NCBI RefSeq assembly: GCF_010015585.1
Contig: NW_022985067.1
Location: 1,130,437 to 1,194,436 of the forward strand
Source: Eremomyces bilateralis CBS 781.70
Lineage: Eukaryota > Ascomycota > Dothideomycetes > Eremomycetales > Eremomycetaceae
Reading direction: 5' to 3'
Length of the DNA: 64,000 nt
The translations under genes were made by a program, and so were the position numbers. Positions 1-11,800 of the stretch are shown piece by piece. The notes beneath the pieces were generated by a model, which had not been told where the DNA came from, did no database searches, and saw only the letters and a list, made by a program, of their open reading frames with translations. Position 1 is the first letter of the stretch. Every line of letters begins with the position of its first letter.

Positions 1-430
1 CTTGAGCACCAGTAATACGGTAGCACCTTAAGCACCAGCGGCATCTTAAGCACCAGTAGCATCTTCAGCACCAGCGGCACCTTGAGCACCAGCGACACCT
101 TAAGCACCAGCGACATCTTAAGCACCGGCATCTTAAGTACCGGCACCTCAAGTACCGGCACCCTAAGCACCGGCACCCTGAGCACCAGCGAGGCCTTAAG
201 CACCGGCACCTTGAGCACCAGCGGCACCTTAAACATCGGCACCTTAAACATCGGCACCTTAAGCACCAGCGGCACCTTAAGCACCAGCACCTTAAGCACC
301 GGCACCTTGAGCACCAGCGGCACCTTAAGTATCGGCACCTTAAGTATCGGCACCTTGAGCACCAGCAGCACCTTAAGTACTGGCATCTTGAGCACCAGCG
401 GCGCCTGCGGCGCCACCGCCATTTTATGAA
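1..430. repeat. Minisatellite of 15/18-bp units at the left edge
   Basis: About two dozen tandem units built on AGCACC(AGC)GGCACCTT(A/G), alternating 18-bp and 15-bp versions, fill the first 430 bases and run off the window edge. On the plus strand, frame 1 stays open from base 16 to 429 and would encode Leu-Ser-Thr-(Ser)-Gly-Thr repeats, but no ATG is visible. On the minus strand one frame reads Gly-Ala-Gln-Gly-Ala-Ala units in which the Gln codon CAA is often TAA. Whether any frame is the end of a real gene cannot be decided here. Confidence 0.85.
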
Positions 431-3400
431 TCCCTGGAGCATATCATGGATGCATCGATATTGAGGCTGACATTCTGATGGCGATGACACGAAGCACAAT
501 CAAACATCCATGGAGATGATTCGGATTCGCCGACAGCTGCAGCGATATTGACCCGCCAGGAAGATCCAGATGTTTTAGTGACGCTGTGGCAGATGACTTG
601 CATATCGAGTATGTACAATCGAGGTTGACAAATATCTTGGTTTCAAGGACTCCGAAATTCACCCCAATGCCGTCATCTCCAACCCACGTGTGATAGGGTA
701 GGGCATGTGGATTTCAGAATGACCTGCCAACTCGAGGCAGCACGTGCAAACAGCGGCAGAAAAGTATTAGGGCGCTTTCGCTTGATGAATGGTGAGTTGA
801 CACCATCCTTTCCAAAGAAAATTGTCCGTCGCTACAACACAGCGGATCCGGATGGATCCGTCAGACATGTGAGACGCTGCAACGAAATTCGCTGGATAGG
901 GATGATTTCCGAACGCTTCGGAGGCATGATGAAACCACACGGCAGCCGACCGCTCGGATCTCCCGCAAGGTTCCAATATCCAAAGACCAGAACTCACGTG
1001 TTGGAGTGGAATGAAGTGGAGTTGCAGCATGATCTACCCCACAACCGCAACCCCTTGCCGACTCACTGGGCTGAGGTCCCACATCCCGAGCCCCGAGGCG
1101 AGGTTTCGGTACTCATGTACCTACTTGGTACCGCGACCTCTGCGTACCAGAAATATTAGGACGACAAGGAATTCAAATTGGTAATCCGGAATATCACATC
1201 CGGAATACCACCGAATATCTAGGAGGAACCATCCTCGGAAGTTGGGAGGAATACTGGAGGGAGTAATATTCTAGATTGTTCCTTGGAGTCTAACCTGTAT
1301 TGGTAAGTGTTCGCAGCGAAAGTCCCAAGCCAATATCACGAAACTCGGCAAAAGTTGGGAAATGGATAGTGACGATATTTCTGCCGTGTTATTCAATGCC
1401 TCGGAGATGAGTCGTTTCGGGTCTCGGGACCAAGTCACGATCTTTGCGGAAACCCCCATGGCCCAGATTGGCCGAGCGCGGACGCGGTGGTCTGCTAGAA
1501 ACTTTAGTCTCTACTCTCTAGTTAGTAGAGGTACACGTCGACAAACTTTGCGAAAGAGCTAGACTTGTGCGCTGGGACTTGTCAGGGGCCTCAGAGCGAG
1601 GATATTATAAATGAAAGTGCAATAACCTCCGAACATGGTTAGTACTCGCCACGTGCCAGCACGCAAAGGACACATCATTCTATTCAGCATCTCGACGAAA
1701 TGGGGAAGTCCAATATCATTCTATATCTTCGGCGTTTAATTTCCGTTCCAAGTGATACTGGATACGGGTATACGCAGCGGAAGTTGTTAGTTCAACTAGT
1801 CCCTGCAGTCTGCGGACAATCCGAGCGAATCCGCAAAGATGGTGCATTCGGGCAAGTACGGAATGGAGACACTCGTCCTTGGTAAAGCCTAGATCGAAAC
1901 CGTTGCGCTAGGGAAGCCAAGCGACTCGTCGAATGTCGCGACCGATGTCGTCGATGACGGGAGAAATAGGAGCCAGCGTGAAGGGGTTTCAAAAATCGAT
2001 CGTGGAGTGAAGCCCTGGACTCGCATCATTTTACCAAACTTTCGTTTCTGCATAGTATGCACTCCAAATCGTTCAGAGATGAGCCAGCGAAGCGGAGACG
2101 GGGAAACCGGGAACAACACCGTGCAGTCCCGTCAGTGCAGATGTACAACTGTCCATGCATCTGAGCTTAATTGTACTGATGTATCATGTACCGACGACGG
2201 TCCAATGTACATGAGTACATCCATCTCGGGTCTACTCCACTCCGTCGGCTTCAATTTCCGATGAGCCTAATGTTGATCTCGCCTCGATACTGCATGCTAG
2301 CCGGAGTGGGCAACCCTCGAAACGGAAAGTATGGTCTTGTTCCAGATGCGCGCGAGATAGATCAACCCTGGAAAATCTTCTTCACGAGCAAATTTGGACA
2401 CGTAAAACGTAGTTTCAAGATAGAGTACTCGAGTTGCGACGGAAACGTTGTCTGCCCAAAGCCCCAGCCTCCGCAAAAGATGCTCCGCGACCAGTATCAA
2501 ACACGGAGGTCGGAGAGGCTGGGGGTGGGGTATCGAACCTCCCACATCGCCCATCGGGCCTCCCCGCGTGGGGTATTTGATGTGATCATCCAAATGAGAC
2601 ATCAAAACATCAACCATCGCGATCAGGCAGCTGGATAAATTTCAGCGTGGGATATGCGACCCTCCTGCTCATCTAGGCATCCATCGACATCAGGTTACCA
2701 ATACTTGATGAGCAAAGGTCAGCTGCATTGTGAGGTTGACGAAGCACGACTCGTCAGGTATGAGGCGTCGCAATATCCTTCGTAAACCTGACCTACACCC
2801 GCCTTGCAGGCTGACTTGTCGTCAGTCGTCGTGGTCATCCGAATATTTCGGAGTCAGACACAACTATATCACATTACCATATTAAACTACCTGTTCCCCT
2901 TCGGTCATTCGCAAACGCATCCCAGCTTGAGAAACAACACAGCCGACAACGTGCGCCTATCAGATCCATCGCGGCCACATTCCCTAAGAGGCGGTCTGAA
3001 GCGGTGTATTTGTCCATCCCGACTGGTAACAACTCATCCGTATCATTCTCGTGATGCCTCCAATCGCGAGGCGGAATGAAGGGCGGTCAGGGACCGCTAC
3101 TTTGCGATCTGGTGTGGTTACACACGCGATTGGATGGCTTCGGGGCGCGGGGTCCGGAGAACAATGAAGGTTGGGCTGCAAAACCCAATGCCGCAATGTG
3201 TCGCTACAAGGCGACGCGGATCCAGGCAGTAGCCGTGATCCTAGCCGGCGTGGGAGCGGTGCGGCGGCAGAGGTTGCGGATGGGAGGGACTCCGGTGAAT
3301 ACCGGCTAAAGGGATCTGATCAATGAATCATGACTAAAGAGGGTTTCGCGATCGGAATGGAAACTAGATCATTTGATTGCGCCTGTATTACCGACTGATC

Positions 3401-4660
3401 CTCCCTTTCAAAAATCGATATGGAGAGAAATTAGAAACTGAGTGTCACGCTCAGACTGTCACGGAGAAAAGACAAAGCCATGGGCACCTTGGGATCACAT
3501 CACATCCTTCCGTTCGACGTCCTTGCTTCTTCACCTGGAACACCGAAACTGCAGGTGATAATAATATCAGATATGTGATGAGAAGACCTGCCGGATGGGC
3601 GCCGAAAAGGATGGCGGTTCCGCGTGCTTTGGCCCCCGTAAGGATTCCCGAGGCTGCTCACCCCCAGCAATCTCCCCAGCAATTCACCCACAAATAGCGA
3701 GGCAAACACCCGGTAACCACAGGTCATTGGATAGCCCCGGAGCAATTTGATGGTGGGTACCATTTGACCGCGGTGCTCCACGAGAAACGTCGGGAACACG
3801 TTCTCTGGCTCGGTCGAAGTGTGATCGTTCCGTGGGCGCCTTCTCGGGCCTTGGTTCCATGGATGGGAGATCTAGCTGAGGGTCACGGAGGTGACGGATA
3901 GTATAATACGTGTCGGATGAAATGATTTTCGACCTTCAAAAGCACTCTGACTCCCTTTCGGCCGTTTCGACATCTGCCCCTTTAAATTGCTTTGTCTGCT
4001 TCTGAGATTTGGTTCCGTGAGTTGTGTGACTCGAGTCCAAGAACAAGCAAGTCAAAAAACGACATATCAAACCGAACACCCCATCCCCTTTTGGTTCGAC
4101 ACCGAATTCAAATCTCCAAGCCGCAGAAGCTGCAGAAGCTGCAGAAGCGGGCGTCCATCCACCACGCCCACGTCCGAAAGCACAACGTTCATACGTCGCC
4201 CACGTCAACCAGTCATCCCGCGCCTCTAACTCAGTCTGAGACCGCTCTTCCACACGACTTTACCGCCTCTTGAGATATAAGATATCACATTCCTCTTGCC
4301 GCCCGATTTTTCTTCCTGATCACGGAAAGGTTTATGTCCATGTTAGACTTTTCAGTCGTGCATATCATTCGAACCAAACCAAATCTTGGTGGTCGGAAAC
4401 ATTCGCATATCACCACGACCATTTTATCAACTTGCGCTCAGCCCAGTCCCCCGATCTCGGCTGATTTCCGTGGCTCCTCCGCACCCCACGACACGCCATC
4501 CAGCTGAGCTGTGCACACTCGTCATAGTCGCGTCGACGGCCACGCCACACCCAAACACGTATCGAACCAGAACCAGAATATATCAACAACGTCACCAGCC
4601 CTGGTGACGGTTGTTTTCAACACCACCCAGCGTCCCAAACCTACGCGAAAGTCATTCACC
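431..4660. other. Gene-poor stretch, no recognisable gene
   Basis: Only short open frames without recognisable domains occur here; the longest (about 150 codons around 707-1159 and 2186-2638, plus strand) show no family resemblance I know. The base composition is not strikingly AT-rich. A tRNA-like B-box lies on the minus strand near 2530-2545. A small 9-bp repeat (CTGCAGAAG, about three copies) sits at 4120-4148. The last few hundred bases are CT-rich and probably form the promoter and leader of the next gene. Confidence 0.6.
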
Positions 4661-5140
4661 ATGCATTTCTTCGACTCACCCTCACCGAACTCCTCCTCCA
4701 CCACCATCACCATCGGCTTCTCCACCAGCCCTTCCTCTATCCGCTCTTCCTCCTCGACCTCCTCGACCTCCTCGACATCCTCCACCTCTTCCTCCTCCGA
4801 TAGCACCTTCACCTGCGCATTCCCGTCATGGCCGGCCAGCAGCACGCTCTCATCTTCATGTCCCTACACGGGCTCACCGACCCCTTCCTACCTTGAAAAC
4901 CCACCGAGCTCCTTCATCAGCGACGAGGACCTCTTCGGCGATCTGGAGCCCATGCTGCTGACCGAGGCGCCCGCTCCACCGCGGCAGTACCATCAGCAAG
5001 TGGCGCAGCCCTTGTTGCCACTGTATGCCAGCGCAAGGCCGTACCCGGAGAAGAAGAAGCGGAGACGGAGTAGCGGAAAGAAGGCTGGGAAGGCGAAGAC
5101 CAATATGGAGACCATCCTGGAAGCCAAGGAGTCCCTTTAA
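4661..5140 (+). CDS. Small conserved fungal protein with SDEDLF motif and basic tail
   Basis: Single-exon gene of 159 residues with a good start context (CACC-ATG). The N-terminus MHFFDSPSP is followed by a Ser/Thr-rich block (about residues 15-50) coded by TCCTCGACC-type tandem triplets. A short acidic motif SDEDLFGDLE follows at about 85-95, then a Pro/Gln segment with PLLPLYA, and a Lys/Arg-rich tail (EKKKRRRSSGKK) that could serve as a nuclear localisation signal. I recall small proteins of this design, Ser-rich start, (S/D)DEDLF, basic end, as widespread in filamentous ascomycetes with no assigned function; this comparison is from memory. An open frame continues upstream but without an ATG, so the start at 4661 is preferred. 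Confidence 0.75.
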   Translation: MHFFDSPSPNSSSTTITIGFSTSPSSIRSSSSTSSTSSTSSTSSSSDSTFTCAFPSWPASSTLSSSCPYTGSPTPSYLENPPSSFISDEDLFGDLEPMLLTEAPAPPRQYHQQVAQPLLPLYASARPYPEKKKRRRSSGKKAGKAKTNMETILEAKESL

Positions 5141-7520
5141 TGAATAAGTGATGACATGCTTTTATGAAATGGTAAGTTGTGACAAAGCATATTGCGCAAT
5201 ATATGACTAACGATCAAGACAGATGAAAGTAACGATATGATACCCCTTACGAGTGATGACAAATGTACATCACTGTCACTGCGGCCATGAGCCCCCATGT
5301 GGCCGCGACCATCCGGCTTTGAGTCGCGTTGCGATTCTACACCTTGAGAGAGTCGCTAGAATGCATGCGCTCACGCGCTGTTCACACATTGCGTTCGGAT
5401 TTCGAGTGCTAGCCACATAACGATGCATGGCAGTATCTTGGCAACCTGACACCTTCATCAGCCTGAGCAAGTTGGCTGAGCCCGACAACATGCACAAGCA
5501 GAGTGCCGTTGCAAATGCGCGACGCGAGTTCATTCCGGCCATCTCCTGCTTCGATGAGCATAGAATGGATGGTTACGGCGAGGAATTGCTATTGCGTAAT
5601 CGTGGTTCCCTAGCGGATGTGCTGAGCACATCCTTGGCTGAACCATGTGCACGAGAATTTTGACTAGCCTTTCGGACCCGGCTTCCGTGCGTTGGAAGGT
5701 AGAGGAGGTTGGTTGTTTGAATCCACCAGATGGTTGATTTTGAAGGAAGATGTGGATATATGCACTGTACTGAAGTGGAGCCGTCTGGTTTGTGCTTAAA
5801 TGTTGACGAGACATAAGACATTGAGATCTCAGATTCGAATTCCTGGGGAATGGAGAAGAGAGCTTTGGCCCTCATCTGCTCTTGCGGAGAGGCTGGTGGC
5901 ATGTATCCACCTTGAGCTGTCAATGCTCCTGTGCTCGAGCAGAATCTAATCAACAATCCAACTAATTGTCTGAAAATGAAATTGTGTCCTACTCACTGTC
6001 CCATACCGCTGGTTACTAGCATGGGCGACCATCATGTTCAAGTACTTCACCTCGAGTCTATCCCACGACTCCATAGGATTTATTCGAAATTTGAAAGACC
6101 AAAGGTTGCGCCACTGTGCAGGTATGGTATGGCCGCAGAGCAGAGCACTGTTCACGTCACTGACCTGTGCGTAGCCGACGCAAAACGGGGCAACGGGCGC
6201 ATCGTCCCGTTAGTAAGTGCCAATCAGCGCTCCCTCCCGCATAGAACCAACATCACTATCACGAATTCACGATGCATTCGTTGAACATTACAACTCCTTC
6301 CGACCAAACACGGCGCTTAGAGACTTGGAGACTTTCTGAAACATTTGACTGACGATCTGATGACTCTCATAACGAGGACTTAAGACATTGGAGTGGAAAT
6401 AAAACGGAGAAGTATTGACAAGTTCTCGTCACCCCTCGACTCCCAAAATGTGCTATCAAGCCATGGCGCTGGTGGCAGCTTGGAATGTGGGTCAGTGGGT
6501 CTTCGGTCGCTATCACGGTCCGTTCCCTTGCTGGCCGCGGGTCGCTCCAAGGGCAAGGATGCTACAATTCAAATCCACTGATCCGCCATGCTCGCTTCCC
6601 GAGTCCTTGTCCTCACCGGCTGGTCGCAGATGCGGTTTGTTAGGAACTCGGGGGAGCAAGGTCTATTACCAGACATTGAAACACCACGTGCTGCTGTAAG
6701 CTGGCTGACGAGCGGGCGGTTAGAATAATAGTACTGCTAGAGTACTACTGTAGGAACGAATAGGGCACGACTTATATGCGCAGGCGCTGAGCGAGCGTCC
6801 TTGATGTGTAACAGACCTTCTGATGAAGTGGCATTTGCTTGGTGTGGGGGGCATTGCATTAATTCACCTATGCTCACGCCAGGAATCGGACGTGGGATTC
6901 GGTCAGCCACTTCTATTGGATAGGCAATTCGAAGGATTCATAGTTATTCCAAAATCGCATCTAATTTTCTCCATTACGACGGATTTGTTGGTAGAATTCA
7001 GCGTTGGAGTTGGAAATTCGTGAGGTTGGGAATTACTAGTTGGGAGTGATGGAGAGCTTGGGCAGGCCTGGCGTTTCTTCTGTTTGTGATACCCTAGAGA
7101 CGGCTAGAGTTATCCAGCCGAGATTCAACGAACCTTTGTGCAACATCATCTCTCCTTCACTTTACTTGGATACCATCAGAATGTTTCTTGGAGACACAAT
7201 ATGGAAAATGCATATGAACATGATCCCAAGGTCTTTGCTGGAATTCCAGACTATGCATTGCTTCCTACTTCGGGGTAGTGGCGGTCAGAATGCCCAGGTA
7301 CCTTGTCACAAGTTAGGAAAGCCGTACTACCGCATATGCGGACGATATCGTCGTATATTGGTCTTCCCAGGTTATTTCGAAAGGGTCAAGGATAGCCTCA
7401 GTAAGTGTTTCTCTTGTTATCCTCGTGTCTCGGAAGTTAAATCATCCATTGTCAACGAGTCTGAGTGAAGAGGGGTGGGGCAGGTATTTGAATATCAATG
7501 GTTCTTGGGACAACAACGCC

Positions 7521-7546
7521 GCCATGCGCCATGCGCCATGCGCCAC
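7521..7546. repeat. 7-bp tandem repeat GCCATGC
   Basis: Three direct copies of GCCATGC plus a partial fourth. Simple sequence in non-coding DNA. Confidence 0.8.
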
Positions 7547-7605
7547 GAGCCCACGACGCGATATTCTGGCAGGAAAACGTGGGAAACAAGGCCCTTTTTA
7601 ACTCC

Positions 7606-7635
7606 AACTCACACCACTCTAACTCACACCACTCT
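7606..7635. repeat. Perfect 15-bp tandem duplication
   Basis: Two adjacent identical copies of AACTCACACCACTCT in the gene-poor stretch. Nothing flanking suggests a mobile element. Confidence 0.85.
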
Positions 7636-8878
7636 TGATAGCCAACAAAACCACATCCTTGGCCAAATTTCCAGTCGAGGGGGTTGGGGGGACCGGGGAC
7701 AAGGCTTGCTAGAGCTCCAGAGACCGAAAGCATGGAAGCACAAGCTCATTGGCTACATGGAGGCTAGGCTAAGTGTGATGGCTGACCACTCGCACTCCAA
7801 CCATCTCCTCGAAGTTCCTGGTCCCTGCAGAGCAACAGGAATGCCACCGTCGTACCGCCTATTACTGGCTCATCACGTCGGCTCCGTCGCTCTGGCAGTG
7901 AAACAATGCCCGCAGAAACGGTCGTCTTAATGGATTTCTTGAGAGGGATTTGTCCTGGGGTTTGAAGACTGACATTCTAGTGCCCTGGGGGGTGCTCATG
8001 ATGTCCCGCCTCAAAAGCCTCCTGGGCTTTTCCGTTCTTCATACGCTCCCCCAACCTCTCCCCTCCAGCTTTCATTTCGCCATTGCGCACTCCTCAAGCC
8101 CAATTCGCGCACTGTCACTCCCATCTCGGGCACTAGACATACTGATCGGCCAGTTTGACCTTGTCCCGCTGTTCGGCAAGGATATGGGCATCACAACTGG
8201 CTGATCGCAACGCAGGTGGCAGACCCTGAATACGTGAGCCTCACAGTTGACCAGTTGCCGCACCTCGTTAAGCGCCCAACAAGCTGCACCATTGGAGACG
8301 TTGGTTACTGGAGGTTGAGTTTGAGAACCGCTTTCTGCATCCTGCGACCATCATCTCCTCTCGCGCTGTCTTTCCCATCTTCTTCTCGTCTCTTGTATGC
8401 ATTGCGATCTCTTTCTTGCTGTTTCGCCGTTTGTCGCTACCCCTCCTGATTCAGCGCCTTTGTATCACTTTGCATATCCTCCTAATTCCCCTCCATTTAC
8501 ACCCTTTGAGGGGGCGTATGCGTTTCGGACCTACCTGCCCTGCAGCCGGAACCAGAGCTCACAATCACCGTCGGGGGGGGGCACAACCTCCTCAGCGTCC
8601 ACCTCAAACCTCATCCCAGTTCATTGGGCCTCGCTGGGCGCTGAATTGTAGTTGTGAGTACCGGCGAAGAGGCTGGGTTTCCCATATCCTTTTTTGTCTT
8701 CCCCAGTGACACCAGCTCTCCTTCATACATCTCACAGTCCCTCAAAGTCAAACCCCGCTTGTGTTTCCTTATCCGTAATATCGGATTGTCTGGTTTAGGT
8801 CTTGTACAATATTCATTCGTCGCCTACCATGGGGTTTCTCTGTAATTAAAGACGCACAAATATGACGTTCCACTGACG

Positions 8879-11800
8879 ATGGCACCTCCAAAAGCACCTC
8901 CGTCCTCGGAACTCGACAAGCCATCCTCCAACCCGGATCCAAAACCTTCCGCCATGTCGACCGGCTCCTATCCCGCCCCCTATCCTCGCTCTACCTCCCA
9001 AGGATCTCGTCGCTCAGATCACTCCGACTCTCGCCATTCGAATCGATCGAATCGATCGAATCGATTGCACCCCATCCCACCTGCACCGACGTTAACTCCC
9101 GCGAACGACATTCGCTTTCAACCAGCCGCTGCGACAGGATCATTCTTACTATATGCATACCGCAATCTAATTCTATGTCTTCACCATGACACACTGGCAA
9201 TCGAGCGTCGGTTCGATAGGCACCGCGACGAAGTTCAATGGATCTCGGTGGACAACATTAGTGAGCGGGGAGCCGGGCGACTGGTGGTTAGCTATGATAC
9301 CAGTCAGACAACCATTGTGTGGGACCTTTTGACGGGAGATGAGGTGGCGCGGTTCGCGTCGTATGAGGAGATACGGATTGCGAGCTGGATGAGGAATGGG
9401 AATATCGCATTTGGTAAGTTTACGTTATTTCTTTGAATTGGGTAGGCCGAATGGACAATATAACTTAGAACTGGGTATAAGAGATGGAACCAACGTCTAT
9501 TTTCCGAGAGCGCTGAGCCATGAAATGTCTGGACTGGATAAAACGGATTTACAAATGGGGAGAAGATTACTCACCCTGACTTTCTGGGAGTCTAACTCCG
9601 CCCACGTACTGTCCAATGGTCACTGAGGCTATTGTCCGACTTGAATCTGATGTACTGTTTTGGGGTCATTCGGCTTGGGAATGACTGATCGGAAGGATAC
9701 GATAACCGGACCGTTCGTTTGGACGTTCTCAGTCAAAGACTCCAGGTTTTTGCTTTCATGAATACTTGTGTTACCCAGCGACTTGGTGTTCAAACGAGTC
9801 CTTCTTTTCTCATTCTTCCTACCTATTGTTCTAGACGTATCGCAGGACTGGAGGGACTGGTTGACTGACAAGTTTTCAGGGAACGACCAAGGAAACGTGA
9901 TACTTTTCGAGCCATCAACATCAGAACATGTGTCTGCACGGACGATATTCGATCCGATCACTGCGCTGGCACCATCTCCTGATTGCCGGACGTTTTCTAT
10001 TGGGTTAGTCGTTTATGGTTTGACTTTTGTTGCGGAATGGCGGCTGACGATGATGCAGTTACATGAATGGATCAATTTTGATCGTAACATTACAACCATT
10101 CACTATTCTACACACCCTCAGCACGGCGAGATCCCCCTCACCTATAAACGGGCTCGCATGGCACGGATCTTCATCTAAGCAGAAATCTGAGATGTTGGCA
10201 TCACAAACAGCCGATGGAGATCTCCGCGTATGGAGTATCCCCAAATCACCATCACCAGATCCGCCAACTGTAATCCGGGTCCTGAACCGATCGGAAAACA
10301 GGATAATTGCTCCATGTTGGTTTGCGTGGTCGAAGCTTGGGAGGATTGTTCAGTATTCTGAAGGGTAAGTTGATTGGCCGCACAACCCCTGCTCGGCGCG
10401 TATTCAAGGGGGGGGGGGGCACAGCGTATATCAGACGAGACGGCGCTAACTGATACAGGCAAACTTGTGTTTGGGACGTGCGGACCAAACGGGTGACCTA
10501 TGAGACTGTCCCAACTCTCGAAGGTATCGTCGCCATTACCAATTTCGGGCAAACAGCTACATTGTTCACCTTGTGTCGGAACTTTACCATCCAGCAGTAT
10601 GATGTTAATCCCAATACTAAACCGACACTCGTTGCCAATATGCAGCAGCCCCCTGCAAACCTCCCACCATCACCGCCCAATTCGATTGAACAGCAGAAGG
10701 CGGCACTGCACGGCAATGCGCCACTAACAATTGCGACGTTTCCTGTCCAATTGGAATTCGAGTCCACGAGCGAGGAAGAAGGCCCTCCCATGTCCCCGTT
10801 GGAGAAGATCGCCAAGGAAATGGGGCAACTGGACGACCTCGAAGACGAGATGCGTGACCGGTTGGGACCTCTCAGCCCTGTCTCAAGTCGAGGGAGCCAA
10901 AGCTCGCGCTCCTCTGCAGGTCGCAGGGAACGTGACCACCTTCGATCATTGGCCGCCGCGAAAAAGCGTACACATAGTAAGAATTTGAGCAGGCGCCCGC
11001 TTAAACCTTACTCCCCCGGTATTGTGTCCGATAGCTCGACCGGCGATTCCACCGTCTTTTCATCGGCCAACTCTTCTCTGCGTAGTGTATCCACTCGTAG
11101 TGCGCTTGAGAGCTCACAGTGGACGTACTCTACGTCGGGGAGTGCGGCTCCCAAGTCGAGCCATCTTCGTAAGGAAGTCACCATCGGTCCCGACGAGAAG
11201 GAACACAGCGCTCCTATGGATTTGTTCCCTTACTTCAAGGCCAAGATGAGTGAGGCACAATTCCGCAGTGCCCCAATGGACAATCAGTACCGCAGCCCAG
11301 ATGACTTGAGGCGCCTGGTGTTGGATCTCATGTTTGACTGGACAGACGACGTCGACGCACTTATCCGTGAAGAGAGTAAGTAAGCCCATAACTCTAACAG
11401 TGATACTCCTTGGACGCTTATATTTTATTGTACAGTTTCGAAACATCCGCCGGCCTCTTCTATCGCTGTTATTCTTGCAAAATGGCTCGGTGACCTCGAA
11501 GCAGACATGGCTGCATCTTTAGTCGGCTCGTCGGCCATGTCTTCAGCTGACTGGATGGTAGTCGCACTCTGTACAATGGGGCAGGAATCACAGAGGAAGA
11601 TGGGCGAGGCTTTCGTGCAAAGCCTTCTTGCCAAAGGCGATATCCACCCCGCAGTCGCTCTCCTTCTCGGATTCGGCGAGCACGACGAGGCTGTTGAAGT
11701 CTATGTTTCACGAAAGTACTACATGGAGGCATTGCTTCTTACTTGTCTTCTTTTCCCGTCAAACTGGGAACGACAGAAGCACCTAGTACGCAAGTGGGGC

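Larger units (their letters stand above)
5141..8878. other. Gene-poor stretch upstream of the WD40 gene
   Basis: No recognisable gene. Two ATG-initiated frames, 6823-7023 (66 aa) and 7049-7468 (139 aa, plus strand), have no familiar motif and no splice logic that I can see; they may be chance. Two simple repeats occur: a 7-bp GCCATGC repeat at 7521-7546 and a perfect 15-bp duplication AACTCACACCACTCT at 7606-7635. From about 8040 onward the sequence is CT-rich with long pyrimidine tracts, as expected for a fungal promoter and long 5' leader of the gene at 8879. Confidence 0.55.

Noticed and set aside
909-923. TCCGAA-CGC-TTCGGA palindrome
   Set aside because: Only a 6-bp stem; expected by chance in a window of this size.
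431-3900. Decayed transposon in the left gene-poor stretch
   Set aside because: No terminal repeats, no transposase or polymerase motif in any frame, and no marked AT bias.
7049-7468. 139-residue ATG frame in the gene-poor stretch
   Set aside because: No recognisable family, no flanking exons, no codon pattern like the neighbours; kept only as a remark in the intergenic entry.
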